A stretch of 64,000 nt of DNA from DATFRX01 sp035630615 (GCA_035630615.1 DASQKI010000008.1:1-64000), one strand, 5' to 3'. Positions 36,167-44,905 are shown, numbered from the stretch's first letter. The notes: generated from the letters alone by a model not told the origin. Numbers and translations are program-made.

Positions 36167-37321
36167 GTGACAGCCGTCAGCCTCGGAATGCCGGAGCTGC
36201 CCCCCGCGACCCTGGGCGAGCGCCGCAAGAGCCGTCAGATCAAGGTCGGCTCGGTCCTCGTGGGTGGTGACGCGCCCGTGTCGGTGCAGTCGATGACCAC
36301 CACGCCGACGACGGAGATCGACGCGACCCTTCAGCAGATCGCGGAGCTGACCGCCGCCGGATGCGACATCGTGCGGGTGGCGTGCCCGACCCAGGACGAC
36401 GCCGACGCGCTGCCGACGATCGCGGCCAAGTCGCAGATTCCGGTGATCGCCGATATCCACTTCCAGCCGCGGTACGTCTTCGCCGCGATCGACGCTGGCT
36501 GTGCGGCCGTACGCGTCAACCCCGGCAACATCCGCAAGTTCGACGACCAGGTCAAGGAGATCGCCGACACCGCGAAGGCCGCCGGCGTCTCGATCCGGAT
36601 CGGCGTCAACGCCGGCTCGCTCGACAAGCGGATCCTCGACAAGTACGGCAAGGCCTCTGCCGAGGCGCTCGCCGAGTCGGCCGAGTGGGAGGCGTCGCTG
36701 TTCGAGCAGCACGACTTCCACGACTTCAAGATCTCGGTGAAGCATCACGACCCGGTGATCATGGTGCAGGCCTACGAACTTCTGGCCGAGCGTGGCGACT
36801 GGCCGCTGCATCTCGGCGTAACCGAGGCCGGGCCCGCGTTTCAGGGCACGATCAAGTCGGCGGTCGCCTTCGGTGCGCTGCTGTCGAAGGGCATCGGCGA
36901 CACGATCCGGGTGTCGCTGTCGGCGCCTCCGGTCGAGGAGGTCAAGGTCGGCCTCCAGATCCTGCAATCGCTCAACCTGCGACCCCGCAAGCTCGAGATC
37001 GTATCGTGCCCGTCGTGTGGACGCGCGCAGGTCGACGTCTACAAACTGGCCGAGGAGGTCACCGCGGGGCTCGAGGGCATGGAAGTGCCGCTGCGGGTCG
37101 CGGTGATGGGTTGCGTCGTCAACGGACCGGGGGAGGCCCGCGAGGCCGACCTCGGAGTCGCGTCCGGCAACGGCAAGGGTCAGATCTTCGTCAAGGGCGA
37201 GGTCATCAAGACGGTGCCGGAGAGCCAGATCGTCGAGACGCTGATCGACGAGGCGATGCGGATCGCCGACGAGTTGGGCGATGACGCCGGCCCTGGAGAG
37301 CCGGTCGTCACCGCCGGCTGA
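36167..37321 (+). CDS. ispG: 4-hydroxy-3-methylbut-2-enyl diphosphate synthase
   Basis: Iron-sulfur enzyme of the MEP pathway (GcpE), 384 residues. The TIM-barrel half includes VSVQSMTTTPTTEIDATLQQI and VIADIHFQPRYVFAAIDAG. The cluster-binding half has CPSCGRAQVDVYKLAEEV and VMGCVVNGPGEAREADLG with the three Cys ligands. GTG 36167 begins 4 bases after the rseP stop, so it belongs to the dxr-rseP-ispG operon. All conserved residues that I can check are present. Confidence 0.97.
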   Translation: MTAVSLGMPELPPATLGERRKSRQIKVGSVLVGGDAPVSVQSMTTTPTTEIDATLQQIAELTAAGCDIVRVACPTQDDADALPTIAAKSQIPVIADIHFQPRYVFAAIDAGCAAVRVNPGNIRKFDDQVKEIADTAKAAGVSIRIGVNAGSLDKRILDKYGKASAEALAESAEWEASLFEQHDFHDFKISVKHHDPVIMVQAYELLAERGDWPLHLGVTEAGPAFQGTIKSAVAFGALLSKGIGDTIRVSLSAPPVEEVKVGLQILQSLNLRPRKLEIVSCPSCGRAQVDVYKLAEEVTAGLEGMEVPLRVAVMGCVVNGPGEAREADLGVASGNGKGQIFVKGEVIKTVPESQIVETLIDEAMRIADELGDDAGPGEPVVTAG

Positions 37322-37337
37322 CTCGGCGTCGCGGACG

Positions 37338-37393
37338 TTGGCGCTGGGGTCCCCTGCGCCAATAGGTTTGGCGTTGGGGTCCCCTGCGCCAAT
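37338..37393. repeat. Two tandem 26-bp palindromic units after ispG
   Basis: Units 37338-37363 and 37368-37393 differ at one base. Each is itself a near-palindrome with TTGGCG and CGCCAA ends around TGGGG/CCCC. They lie between the ispG stop and the convergent DUF488 gene and can form hairpins in transcripts from either side. Confidence 0.8.
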
Positions 37394-37422
37394 CCGATCG
37401 GGTCGGGATGTCGGCGTTTGGG

Positions 37423-37785
37423 TCAGCTGCAGGCGTGCTCCAGCAGCCACTCGCGGAGCACGATCGCGTGGTTGCGCTCGCGGTCCTTGGCGTCGAAGAG
37501 CAGAATCACCGAGTCGTTGCGCAGCGCTTCGAGCAGTGGCGAGGCCGCCTCCGGGTCATCGTCGAGCTCGGCCCGATAGCGCTCCCGAAACTCCGCCCAC
37601 TGGCTCCGGTCCTGATGAAACCAACGTCGCAGTTCGGTGCTCGGCGCGACGTCCTTGAGCCAGCCGTCGAGGTCGACGCCGTCCTTGCGTACGCCACGCG
37701 GCCAGAGCCGGTCGACAAGGTACGTCGGTGACTGACGCGACTCGCCGACCACGTCCCGTACCCGCCGAAGCTCGATCTCGCCCAT
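37423..37785 (-). CDS. DUF488 family protein
   Basis: A 120-residue DUF488 (YeaO-like) protein, function not established. The conserved block is VDRLWPRGVRKDGVDLDGWLKDVAPSTELRRWF, followed by FRERYRAEL and VILLFDAKDRERNHAIVLREWL. ATG 37785 (MGEIELRRVRDVV) is used; an upstream extension would cross the palindrome at 37815. Palindromic repeats with TTGGCG/CGCCAA ends lie on both sides of the gene. The gene is out of place relative to the usual ispG-GNAT-proS order, suggesting an insertion. Confidence 0.85.
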   Translation of the reverse strand: MGEIELRRVRDVVGESRQSPTYLVDRLWPRGVRKDGVDLDGWLKDVAPSTELRRWFHQDRSQWAEFRERYRAELDDDPEAASPLLEALRNDSVILLFDAKDRERNHAIVLREWLLEHACS

Positions 37786-37814
37786 GCGTCCGAGCCTAGG
37801 CCGCCACCGATCGA

Positions 37815-37871
37815 GTATTGGCGTGAGATTCGCCTTCCGGACGCCATCCGAGCCGAATCTCACGCCAATAC
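37815..37871. repeat. 18-bp perfect inverted repeat between divergent genes
   Basis: Arms 37815-37832 and 37854-37871 are exact reverse complements around a 21-base loop. The outer part is GTATTGGCGTGAG/CTCACGCCAATAC. It lies between the DUF488 start (37785, minus) and the RHH-like gene start (37949, plus), so it is not a simple terminator. It shares the TTGGCG/CGCCAA motif with the units at 37338-37393. Confidence 0.82.
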
Positions 37872-37916
37872 GTTGAGTCGGCCTGGCGCCAACACTCGCT
37901 GCCCGACCAGGCTTGA

Positions 37917-37950
37917 TTGCTAGATTGCTAGCATGCTAGAAAGTTAGCAT
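37917..37950. promoter_or_regulatory. Iterated TGCTAG operator overlapping a start site
   Basis: Four 8-base steps of the type TTGCTAGA, TTGCTAGC, ATGCTAGA and AAGTTAGC run up to the ATG at 37949. The middle holds the perfect 12-base palindrome CTAGCATGCTAG at 37928-37939. The stretch is AT-rich against the genome background. Iterated short palindromes directly at the start are typical of operators bound cooperatively by ribbon-helix-helix repressors, and the next gene encodes such a protein. Confidence 0.55.
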
Positions 37951-38134
37951 GGCTGACAAGCCGGCCAAGCCGCGCGTCGATCGGGAGCCGAAGAAGCAGT
38001 TCAACGTCTATCTCCCGGCGTCCCTGATCAGGCGCATCAAGCACAAGGCGCTAGACGACGAGATCGTGCTGTCGGTCTGGGTCCAGCGCGCTCTCGAGGA
38101 ATACCTCGACCGACATGGGGAGGCCCGCGGATGA
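37949..38134 (+). CDS. Ribbon-helix-helix-like small DNA-binding protein
   Basis: A 61-residue basic protein. The segment PKKQFNVYLPASLIRRIKHKALDDEIVLSVWVQRALEEYLDRH fits the CopG/Arc-type ribbon-helix-helix pattern (beta strand QFNVYLP, helix SLIRRIKHKAL, helix VWVQRALEEYL). Iterated palindromes lie immediately upstream, suggesting autoregulation. The stop overlaps the next start (ATGA at 38131), so it is co-translated with the VOC gene and probably regulates it. A toxin-antitoxin antitoxin was considered, but the partner is not toxin-like. Confidence 0.72.
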   Translation: MADKPAKPRVDREPKKQFNVYLPASLIRRIKHKALDDEIVLSVWVQRALEEYLDRHGEARG

Positions 38135-38835
38135 CCGGCTCACGCACTGACGACTGCATCGTTCGGCCGTTGCGGTTCACCGACGACATCCCCGTGATGC
38201 GCGGCTTCCTCGAACTGCTCGGCATGGCTCCGCGCGTGGAGGCGCAGGGCGGCGGCTGGGTCGACATGGTGTCCGGCGCCGGGATGCTCGCCCTGCACGA
38301 GGCCGCCAGCAGCTCGACGAGCGGTCGGCCCGGACAGACCAACTTGTCGTTCGAGGGAGTTGACCTCGATGCGCTGGCCGCTCGGCTGACCGACGCCGGC
38401 TGGTCCGACGCGACGATCTGGGATGAGGCGTACGGCCGGGTCCTCAGTGTGACCGACCCGAGCGGCGTGCCGATCTGGGTCGACGGCTACAGCGACGACG
38501 ACTACGGCTATCGCGTCCACGTCCCCGACCGTGACCGCCGCTGGTCGGTGATGCCGGTGCGATCGACGGCGAACGTGGAGGAGTACGCCCGGTTCCTCGG
38601 TCGTTTCGGCCTGCCGGATGCCGGCGGAGACGCGCCGACGCTTGGCGGTCACGTCGGCCTGGTCCGGGTCGAGTCCGGTCCGGAGACGGTTCGGCTCGGC
38701 TTCGCGACCGAGGAGCCGCTCGACGACGTCGCCACCCGACTCCGCGCGGCCGGCCACGATCCGACGGTCGCCGGGCGGCAACTGACCGTCGTCGACCCTG
38801 ATGGACAGCCGGTCGTGGTCAACGCCCGACCATGA
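38131..38835 (+). CDS. VOC-superfamily (glyoxalase-like) protein
   Basis: A 234-residue protein with two vicinal-oxygen-chelate-type halves. The first (VRPLRFTDDIPVMRGFLELLGM to VLSVTDPSGVPIWVDGY) is a clear VOC module. The second (RSTANVEEYARFLGRFGLPD to LTVVDPDGQPVVVNARP) repeats the pattern. Members include glyoxalases, dioxygenases and antibiotic-binding proteins. The enzymatic type is not identifiable. It overlaps the RHH-like gene before it by four bases and the MFS gene after it by four bases, forming a tight three-gene operon, perhaps for detoxification or efflux. Confidence 0.78.
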   Translation: MTGSRTDDCIVRPLRFTDDIPVMRGFLELLGMAPRVEAQGGGWVDMVSGAGMLALHEAASSSTSGRPGQTNLSFEGVDLDALAARLTDAGWSDATIWDEAYGRVLSVTDPSGVPIWVDGYSDDDYGYRVHVPDRDRRWSVMPVRSTANVEEYARFLGRFGLPDAGGDAPTLGGHVGLVRVESGPETVRLGFATEEPLDDVATRLRAAGHDPTVAGRQLTVVDPDGQPVVVNARP

Positions 38836-40086
38836 CGGCGGACGCGACCGAGGTACGCGCGAGCCTCCGGACCGATCCCGACTTCCGGCGCTACTTCCTC
38901 GCGCGGCTGCTGTCCGAGTGCGGCACCATCATCACGCTGATCGCCTTGCCGGTCTTGGTCTATCGGCTCAGCGGTTCGGCGCCCTTGACGGCCACGGTCT
39001 CGATGCTCGAGGCCGCGCCGTACGTGCTCTTCGGGCTGTTTGCCGGCGCGTTGGCCGACCGGCTCGATCGCCGTCGCCTGATGGTCGTCGCCGACGTCGC
39101 GGACGCGCTCCTGATCGCCTCGGTGCCGGTGGCCTACCTGCTCGACTCCCTGACGGTGCCGCATCTGATGGTCGTCGCCTTCTGCGGACCGGCGATCGCC
39201 GTCTTCTTCGACGGGGCCAACTTCGGCGCCTTGCCGGTGCTGGTCGGCAGCGACCGGATCGCCAAGGCCAACGCAGTCGTGTGGTCGTCGGCGACGGCAG
39301 CGGAGATCGTGCTGCCGTCGCTGGTCGGACTGACGCTGGCCGTGGTGCATCCGTCGACCCTGCTGGGCGTCGACGCCTTGAGCTTCGCGGCGTCGGCGGT
39401 GCTCGTACGGACGATCGCCCGGCCGCTGCAGGACCCCGCGCGGGAGCGTACGCGACCGACGACCCGCTCGGTTCTGGCCGACATCAAGGTCGGCGTCCAG
39501 TTTCTCGTGCGGCACCCTGGTGTGCGAACGATGACGCTCACCAACACGCTGCAATCAGTCGTCGGCGGCGGCTTCGTGTCGCTCATGGTGGTGTGGTTCG
39601 ACCGCGTGCTAGATATCGGCACGGACGGGTGGCGATTCGGGTTGGTCTGGAGCAGCTGGAGCGCGGGCCCTCCTCGCGACGCTCAGTCTGCCTCGCCTGC
39701 TCGACCGGATGACACCGGCCGCGATCACGTTGACCGCCGTGCCAATAGCGGCCGCTGTGGGCATCGCGACCAGCTTCGCCACCGTATGGCCCGTAGCCGC
39801 CCTCGGGCTCTTGATGTGGAGCATCGCCTACACGATGGTGGTGGTCAACTCGATCTCCTACCGGCAACAGGTCACACCGGAGCACCTGCTGAGCCGGGTC
39901 AATACGGTTGGTCGGATGGTCGCGTGGGGAATCGGTTATTCGGCCGGTGCCGCTGCGGCCGGGGCTCTCGCCGCCGTCATCGGCGTACCCCAAGCCCTTC
40001 ATCTCGTCACATCCGTCGGGCTCCTCGCGGTCGTCGTTGCCTGGACTTCCCCGTTACGCAGCGCACGGGACTATGGCTTGCCTTAG
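38832..40086 (+). pseudogene. MFS transporter, interrupted by a frameshift
   Basis: A major-facilitator permease of about 418 residues if repaired. The N-terminal half runs in the frame from ATG 38832 (FRRYFLARLLSECGTIITLI, GLFAGALADRLDRRRLMVVAD) to GLVWSSWSAG. Near 39667 two bases are missing. The other frame then continues ALLATLSLPRLLDRMTPAAITL to the stop at 40086, with further membrane spans and RVNTVGRMVAWGIGYSAG. As given, the first frame runs on antisense-like to 41132 without meaning. It overlaps the VOC gene by four bases. The family resembles multidrug or macrolide-type exporters (MFS_3). Confidence 0.82.
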
Positions 40087-40131
40087 GCTTCGCGGCAGAC
40101 TGGAGCTGCGAGTCGTCGAGGAGGTGCCGTC

Positions 40132-40977
40132 ATGTTGCGTACGGTGTCGGGCGTCCGCCAGCTGGGTCCGACCGACCTGCCCTCGCTGCAGCGGCTCCTC
40201 GACCTCGACCCGGTCGCCAACGTCTTCGTCGACCACCAGGTCGAGGTCACCGGCATCGAGTCCCGGCGGATGGGTGGCGACATGTGGGGCTTCGTGCGCC
40301 GCAACGAGCTGGTGGCGGCTTGTCACGCCGGCGCCAACCTCGTGCCGGTCGGCGCCGACCTGGAGGCCATGGTGGCATTCGCCGACCATGCCGCCGGCCA
40401 GACGCGCATGAGCTCGTCGATTGTCGGCCCGCACGACATGGTGCTGCCGTTGTGGGAGCGGCTCGAGTCGGCCTGGGGGCCGGCGCGCCAGGTCAGGGCC
40501 GAGCAACCGATGCTCACCGTTCGCTCACCGTCGCCGCTGCGCCCGGATGCGGCCGTCCGCCGTGTCGTCTTCGACGAGCTCGACGTCCTCTATCCGTCCT
40601 GCGTCGCGATGTTCACCGAGGAGGTCGGCGTCTCGCCGGAGCCGATCGGAGGCGGTGGGCACTACCGGGCCCGGGTTGCGCAGCTGATCTCCCGCGGATG
40701 GGCGTTCGCTCGGATCGAGGACGATCAGGTCGTCTTCAAGGCCGAGGTCGGTGTCGCGACCCGGCGCGCCTGCCAGATCCAAGGGGTCTATGTGCATCCC
40801 GACTATCGGGGCCAAGGCATCGCCGCGCCCGCGATGGCAGCGGTGATCAACGTCGCACTGCGCGAGATCGCTCCCGTCGTGTCGCTCTACGTCAATGCCG
40901 GCAACCTGCCGGCGCTCCGGGCGTACCGTCGGGCCGGCTTCGCCGAGAAGGGCATGTTCGCCACCGTCCTGTTCTGA
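40132..40977 (+). CDS. DUF4081 + GNAT acetyltransferase
   Basis: A 281-residue protein. An N-terminal DUF4081-type domain (VRQLGPTDLPSLQRLLDLDPVANVFVDHQVE) is followed by a C-terminal GNAT domain with the acetyl-CoA loop IQGVYVHPDYRGQGIAAPAMAAV and a terminal SLYVNAGNLPALRAYRRAGF. This two-domain protein is conserved in actinobacteria, normally just after ispG and before proS; here accessory genes lie between. Substrate unknown. Confidence 0.88.
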   Translation: MLRTVSGVRQLGPTDLPSLQRLLDLDPVANVFVDHQVEVTGIESRRMGGDMWGFVRRNELVAACHAGANLVPVGADLEAMVAFADHAAGQTRMSSSIVGPHDMVLPLWERLESAWGPARQVRAEQPMLTVRSPSPLRPDAAVRRVVFDELDVLYPSCVAMFTEEVGVSPEPIGGGGHYRARVAQLISRGWAFARIEDDQVVFKAEVGVATRRACQIQGVYVHPDYRGQGIAAPAMAAVINVALREIAPVVSLYVNAGNLPALRAYRRAGFAEKGMFATVLF

Positions 40978-41052
40978 GTGCTGATGGCGACCTTCGGCCG
41001 GCGTCGTGGGATGATCGAGGCGTCTATTGGGGGCGATCGAAGGGGATCTCGG

Positions 41053-42246
41053 GTGTCATCGACAGCAATGCGCCGGACCGCGTACGCCGCAATCTGCGGC
41101 CTCGTGTTCGGGCTCGGCCTCGCCGGGTGTAGCTCCGACGACGACGCGAGCGACGGCGGTGGCGACGATACCCCGGCGCCGACGGCGCAGCCGAATCCGC
41201 CGCGGCGGTTCAGCGTCGTGATGTCCGGTGACGTGCTGATCCATAACGGCGTTTGGGAGTCGGCCGAGGAATTCGCCGCCGCCGAGGGCAGGAACGGCAT
41301 GGACTTCGCCCCGATGTTCGCCCCGATGAAGCCGGTCTACGAGAGCGCCGACCTCGCCATCTGTCACCTGGAGGTGCCGCTCGCCGAGCCGGACGGGCCG
41401 TTCCTCAACTACCCGATCTTCAGCGCGCCACCGCAGCTGGTCAACGGCCTCAAGCAGGCCGGCATCGACGCGTGCACGACGGCGTCCAACCACAGCCTCG
41501 ACACCGGTTGGGAGGGGCTGAAGCGAACCCTCGACACGCTCGACGCCAAGGGAGTCCCGCATGCGGGCACGGCGGGCAGCCGCAAGGAGTCCAAGACTCC
41601 GCTGATCCTCGACGTCGCGGGTGTCAAGGTCGCGCTGTTGAGCTACACGTACGGGACCAACGGCATTCCGATCCCATCGGAGGAGCCATGGTCGGTGCCG
41701 CTCATCGACGCCGACGACATCAAGTACGACGCCCGCCAGGCTCGCCACGACGGTGCCGAGGTGGTCATCGTCGCTCTCCATCACGGCACCGAATACACGA
41801 CCGAGCCGGACAGCCTCCAGCGAGAGGTGGTCGGCGAGATCACGAAGTCGCCGGCAATTGATCTCGTCTACGGCCACCACGCCCACGTGCCGCAGCCGAT
41901 CGACGTCGTCCACGGCACCTGGGTGGCCTACGGGCTCGGCAACTTCATCGCCCAGCAAGAGACCGCCATCCCCGACACCTACCGCGGCGTCACGGTGAAG
42001 TTCACCCTCGTCGAGCAGCCGAACGGTCGGTTCAAGGTGAGCCGGGCGCAGTTCGCGCCGACGATGATCACGCCCTACGGCGGCCCGCCGATGCGGGTGC
42101 TCAACGTCCCTGCCGCATTGCATGACCCCTCGACAGACCCGTCCCTGATGCCCAGCCTCCGCGAAACCCTGACGAGCGTCCGAGAGGACGTCTACAGCCT
42201 GGGCGCCCGCCGAGATGGCCTCCGGATGCTGCGGTCACCGGAGTGA
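41053..42246 (+). CDS. CapA/PgsA-like lipoprotein (metallophosphatase fold)
   Basis: A 397-residue exported protein of the CapA (capsule/poly-gamma-glutamate synthesis) family with a calcineurin-like fold. A signal peptide ends in the lipobox LAGC, then an Asp/Gly-rich linker. Fold motifs are FSVVMSGDVLIHNGVW, ICHLEVPLAEPDG, ACTTASNHSLDTGWEGL (NHSLD), VVIVALHHGTEYTTEP and YGHHAHVPQPIDVVHGTWVAYGLGNF. GTG 41053 is chosen for the AAGGGGAT sequence upstream; ATG 41068 is an alternative. The true substrate of such proteins is unclear outside Bacillus. Confidence 0.88.
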   Translation: MSSTAMRRTAYAAICGLVFGLGLAGCSSDDDASDGGGDDTPAPTAQPNPPRRFSVVMSGDVLIHNGVWESAEEFAAAEGRNGMDFAPMFAPMKPVYESADLAICHLEVPLAEPDGPFLNYPIFSAPPQLVNGLKQAGIDACTTASNHSLDTGWEGLKRTLDTLDAKGVPHAGTAGSRKESKTPLILDVAGVKVALLSYTYGTNGIPIPSEEPWSVPLIDADDIKYDARQARHDGAEVVIVALHHGTEYTTEPDSLQREVVGEITKSPAIDLVYGHHAHVPQPIDVVHGTWVAYGLGNFIAQQETAIPDTYRGVTVKFTLVEQPNGRFKVSRAQFAPTMITPYGGPPMRVLNVPAALHDPSTDPSLMPSLRETLTSVREDVYSLGARRDGLRMLRSPE

Positions 42247-42250
42247 AGAG

Positions 42251-42354
42251 CCGAGTTTCCGGGGTTGTCTCGCGCGGTCTGTGGATGGGCCTGGCCGCCG
42301 AGCGAGGAACGAGCGAGGCTGGTTTGACCGCGCGAGACAACCCCGGAAACTCGG
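42251..42354. repeat. 29-bp perfect inverted repeat before proS
   Basis: Arms 42251-42279 and 42326-42354 are exact reverse complements. The loop of 46 bases contains a short direct repeat (GAGCGAGGAACGAGCGAGG). It lies between the capA-like stop and the proS start, both on the plus strand. It could be a terminator, but its length and perfection are unusual. Sequence differs from the GAGATTGCGCGTC family. Confidence 0.85.
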
Positions 42355-42417
42355 CGGCGGACCGCCCGGCGGCCTCGGTATCCTCACCACGTCAGCACGT
42401 CTATTGAGGAGCTCAAC

Positions 42418-44184
42418 GTGATCTTGCGGATGTCGTCGCTGTTCGTCCGGACCCTGCGGGAAAATCCGGTGGACGCCGAGGTCCCGAGCCACCAGCTCCT
42501 GGTGCGCGCGGGTTACATCCGGCGCGCCGCCCCGGGCATCTACTCCTGGCTGCCGCTCGGCTTTCGGGTGCTGCGCAACGTCGAGCGGATCGTGCGCGAG
42601 GAGATGGACGCCATCGGCTCGCAGGAGGTGCACTTCCCTGCGCTGTTGCCCCGCGAGCCCTACGAGGCGTCCGGTCGCTGGACCGAGTACGGCGACAGCA
42701 TCTTCCGCCTCAAGGACCGGAAGGGCAACGACTACCTGCTCGGCCCTACCCACGAGGAACTGTTCACGCTGCTCGTCAAGGACCTGTACTCGTCCTACAA
42801 GGACCTGCCGCTGAGCCTGTACCAGATCCAGACCAAGTACCGCGACGAACCGCGTCCGCGGGCCGGGATCCTGCGCGGCCGCGAGTTCGTGATGAAGGAT
42901 TCGTACTCCTTCGACATCTCCGACGAGGCGTTCCTGAAGTCGTACGGAGCGCATCGCGAGGCCTACATCAAGATCTTCGACCGGCTCGGTTTCGACTACG
43001 TCATCGTCGCCGCGATGTCGGGGGCGATGGGCGGCTCGGCGAGCGAGGAGTTCCTCGCTGTCGCCGACAACGGTGAGGACACCTACGTACGCTGCAGCAC
43101 CTGCGACTACGCGGCCAACGTCGAGGCCGTACGCGTGCCGGTTCCCGAGCCGGTGCCCTACGACGACCTGCCCGCGGCGCATGCCGAACACACGCCGGAC
43201 ACGCCGACGATCGAGACGCTGGTCGACCACCTCAACGCGAAGTTCCCCCGCGACAACCGGCCCTGGACGGCCGCCGACACGCTCAAAAACGTGGTCGTGA
43301 TGCTGAAGCATCCGGCCGGCAAGAGAGAGCCGATCGCGATCGGTGTCCCCGGCGACCGCGACGTCGACCTCAAGCGACTACAAGCTCAGGTCGAGCCAGC
43401 GGAAGTGCAGGCCTTCGACGAGAAGGACTTCGCCGACCACCCGAGCCTGGTCAAGGGCTACATCGGGCCCGGCACGCTGGGGGAGAAGGGCACGTCGGGC
43501 ATTCGCTACCTGCTCGACCCGCGCGTGGTCACCGGCACCCGCTGGGTCACCGGCGCCAATGTCGACGGCAGTCACGTGATCGACCTGGTGGCCGGTCGAG
43601 ACTTCGAGGGCGACGGCGTCATCGAGGCGGCCGAGGTACGTGACGGCGACCCCTGCCCCAACGGCGACGGCGTACTCGAGTCGGCCCGCGGCATCGAGAT
43701 GGGCCACATCTTCCAGCTCGGCACTTTGTACGCCGAGGCGCTCGGACTCCGAGTGCTGGACGAGAACGGCAAGCTCACAACCGTGACGATGGGGTCGTAC
43801 GGCGTCGGCGTCTCGCGTGCCGTCGCGGCCGTCGTCGAAAACTCGCACGACGAGCACGGCATCGTCTGGCCGAGGGAGCTGGCGCCGGCCGACGTGCACA
43901 TCGTGGCGACCGGCAAGGACCAGGCGGCCTTCGCCGCGGCAGAACGGATCGCGACCGAGCTGGACGCGCGCGGCGTGACGGCGCTGTACGACGACCGGCC
44001 CAAGATGTCGCCGGGCGTGAAGTTCGCCGATGCCGAGCTGCTCGGGATCCCGACCATCGTCGTCGTCGGCAAAAACCTCGCCGACGGCGCGATCGAGATC
44101 CGCGACCGGGCCAGCGGCGACCGTACGTCGGTGCCGGTCGAGCGAGCCGTCGACGAGATCGCGGCGGCCGTCTCAGGATCCTGA
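42418..44184 (+). CDS. proS: Prolyl-tRNA synthetase
   Basis: Class-II aminoacyl-tRNA synthetase that charges tRNA-Pro, 588 residues. Bacterial type: motif 1 region IYSWLPLGFRVLRNVERIVREEM, motif 2 IQTKYRDEPRPRAGILRGREFVMKDSYSF, a YbaK-like editing insertion (about residues 230-390), motif 3 TMGSYGVGVSRAVAAVVE and an anticodon-binding domain from about 490. GTG 42418 follows GAGGAG at the right spacing. The next gene follows after four bases. Length and motifs are complete. Confidence 0.96.
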   Translation: MILRMSSLFVRTLRENPVDAEVPSHQLLVRAGYIRRAAPGIYSWLPLGFRVLRNVERIVREEMDAIGSQEVHFPALLPREPYEASGRWTEYGDSIFRLKDRKGNDYLLGPTHEELFTLLVKDLYSSYKDLPLSLYQIQTKYRDEPRPRAGILRGREFVMKDSYSFDISDEAFLKSYGAHREAYIKIFDRLGFDYVIVAAMSGAMGGSASEEFLAVADNGEDTYVRCSTCDYAANVEAVRVPVPEPVPYDDLPAAHAEHTPDTPTIETLVDHLNAKFPRDNRPWTAADTLKNVVVMLKHPAGKREPIAIGVPGDRDVDLKRLQAQVEPAEVQAFDEKDFADHPSLVKGYIGPGTLGEKGTSGIRYLLDPRVVTGTRWVTGANVDGSHVIDLVAGRDFEGDGVIEAAEVRDGDPCPNGDGVLESARGIEMGHIFQLGTLYAEALGLRVLDENGKLTTVTMGSYGVGVSRAVAAVVENSHDEHGIVWPRELAPADVHIVATGKDQAAFAAAERIATELDARGVTALYDDRPKMSPGVKFADAELLGIPTIVVVGKNLADGAIEIRDRASGDRTSVPVERAVDEIAAAVSGS

Positions 44185-44188
44185 GATC

Positions 44189-44905
44189 GTGGCGGATATC
44201 GACGCAGTCATCTTCGACTGGGGCGGCACACTGACGCCCTGGCGCACCGTCGACTACGAAGACGAGTGGCGCACGATCGCGAGCGTTGGCGATCTGCCCG
44301 CCGGCGTCGACGCGGCGGCGGCGACCCTGGCCCTGCACAATGCGGCCAGCCAGGTGTGGGCGCGAGCACGAGACGAGCACCGCAGTGCCACGATCGACGA
44401 GATCTGCACGGTCGCGAGCATCGAGCTGACGGCCGAGCGGATCGCGGCCTACCGGGCGTTCTGGGAACCGTCGACGTGGACCGACCCCGAGGTCCGCCCG
44501 CTGTTCGAGCGACTTCGCGCCGAGGGCGTAGCGGTCGGCGTGTTGTCCAACACGGTGTGGCCGGGCGCCTGGCACGACGAGATCCTCGACCGCGACGGCG
44601 TGCTGCACCTGATCGACGGTCGGGTCTACACCAGCGAGATCGACTGGACCAAGCCGCATGCTGAGGCGTTCGCCGCCGCTCGGCACGCGGTCGGTGCCGA
44701 CGATCCGGCGCGCTGCGTCTATGTGGGGGACCGGTTGTTCGACGACATCTGGGGCGCGCGCAACGCCGGCATGCGCGCGGTCTGGGTGCCGCACAGCGAC
44801 ATCCCGGCCGATCAGATCGGGCACACCGAGGGCGAACCCGACGCCGTCGTGCAGTCGCTGCGGGATATTCCGGATGTTCTGTCTCATATCAGTCAGAACC
44901 CGTGA
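44189..44905 (+). CDS. HAD-superfamily hydrolase
   Basis: A 238-residue haloacid-dehalogenase-like hydrolase. Motif I VIFDWGGTLTPWR carries a Gly at the position of the usual second acidic residue (DxD/DxT), here DWGGT. Motif II is VGVLSNTVWP, motif III Lys is in DWTKPHAEAF and motif IV is YVGDRLFDDIWGARNAGM. It is probably a phosphatase of small molecules. It starts with GTG 44189, 4 bases after proS, likely the same transcript. Substrate unknown. Confidence 0.88.
   Translation: MADIDAVIFDWGGTLTPWRTVDYEDEWRTIASVGDLPAGVDAAAATLALHNAASQVWARARDEHRSATIDEICTVASIELTAERIAAYRAFWEPSTWTDPEVRPLFERLRAEGVAVGVLSNTVWPGAWHDEILDRDGVLHLIDGRVYTSEIDWTKPHAEAFAAARHAVGADDPARCVYVGDRLFDDIWGARNAGMRAVWVPHSDIPADQIGHTEGEPDAVVQSLRDIPDVLSHISQNP

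Noticed and set aside
37949..38835. Toxin-antitoxin pair (RHH antitoxin)
   Set aside because: The coupled partner is a two-module VOC protein, not a known toxin family, and a transporter gene follows.
38832..41132. Single 766-codon membrane protein
   Set aside because: Only the first 280 residues are MFS-like; the rest is out-of-frame sequence of the MFS, GNAT and capA-like genes.
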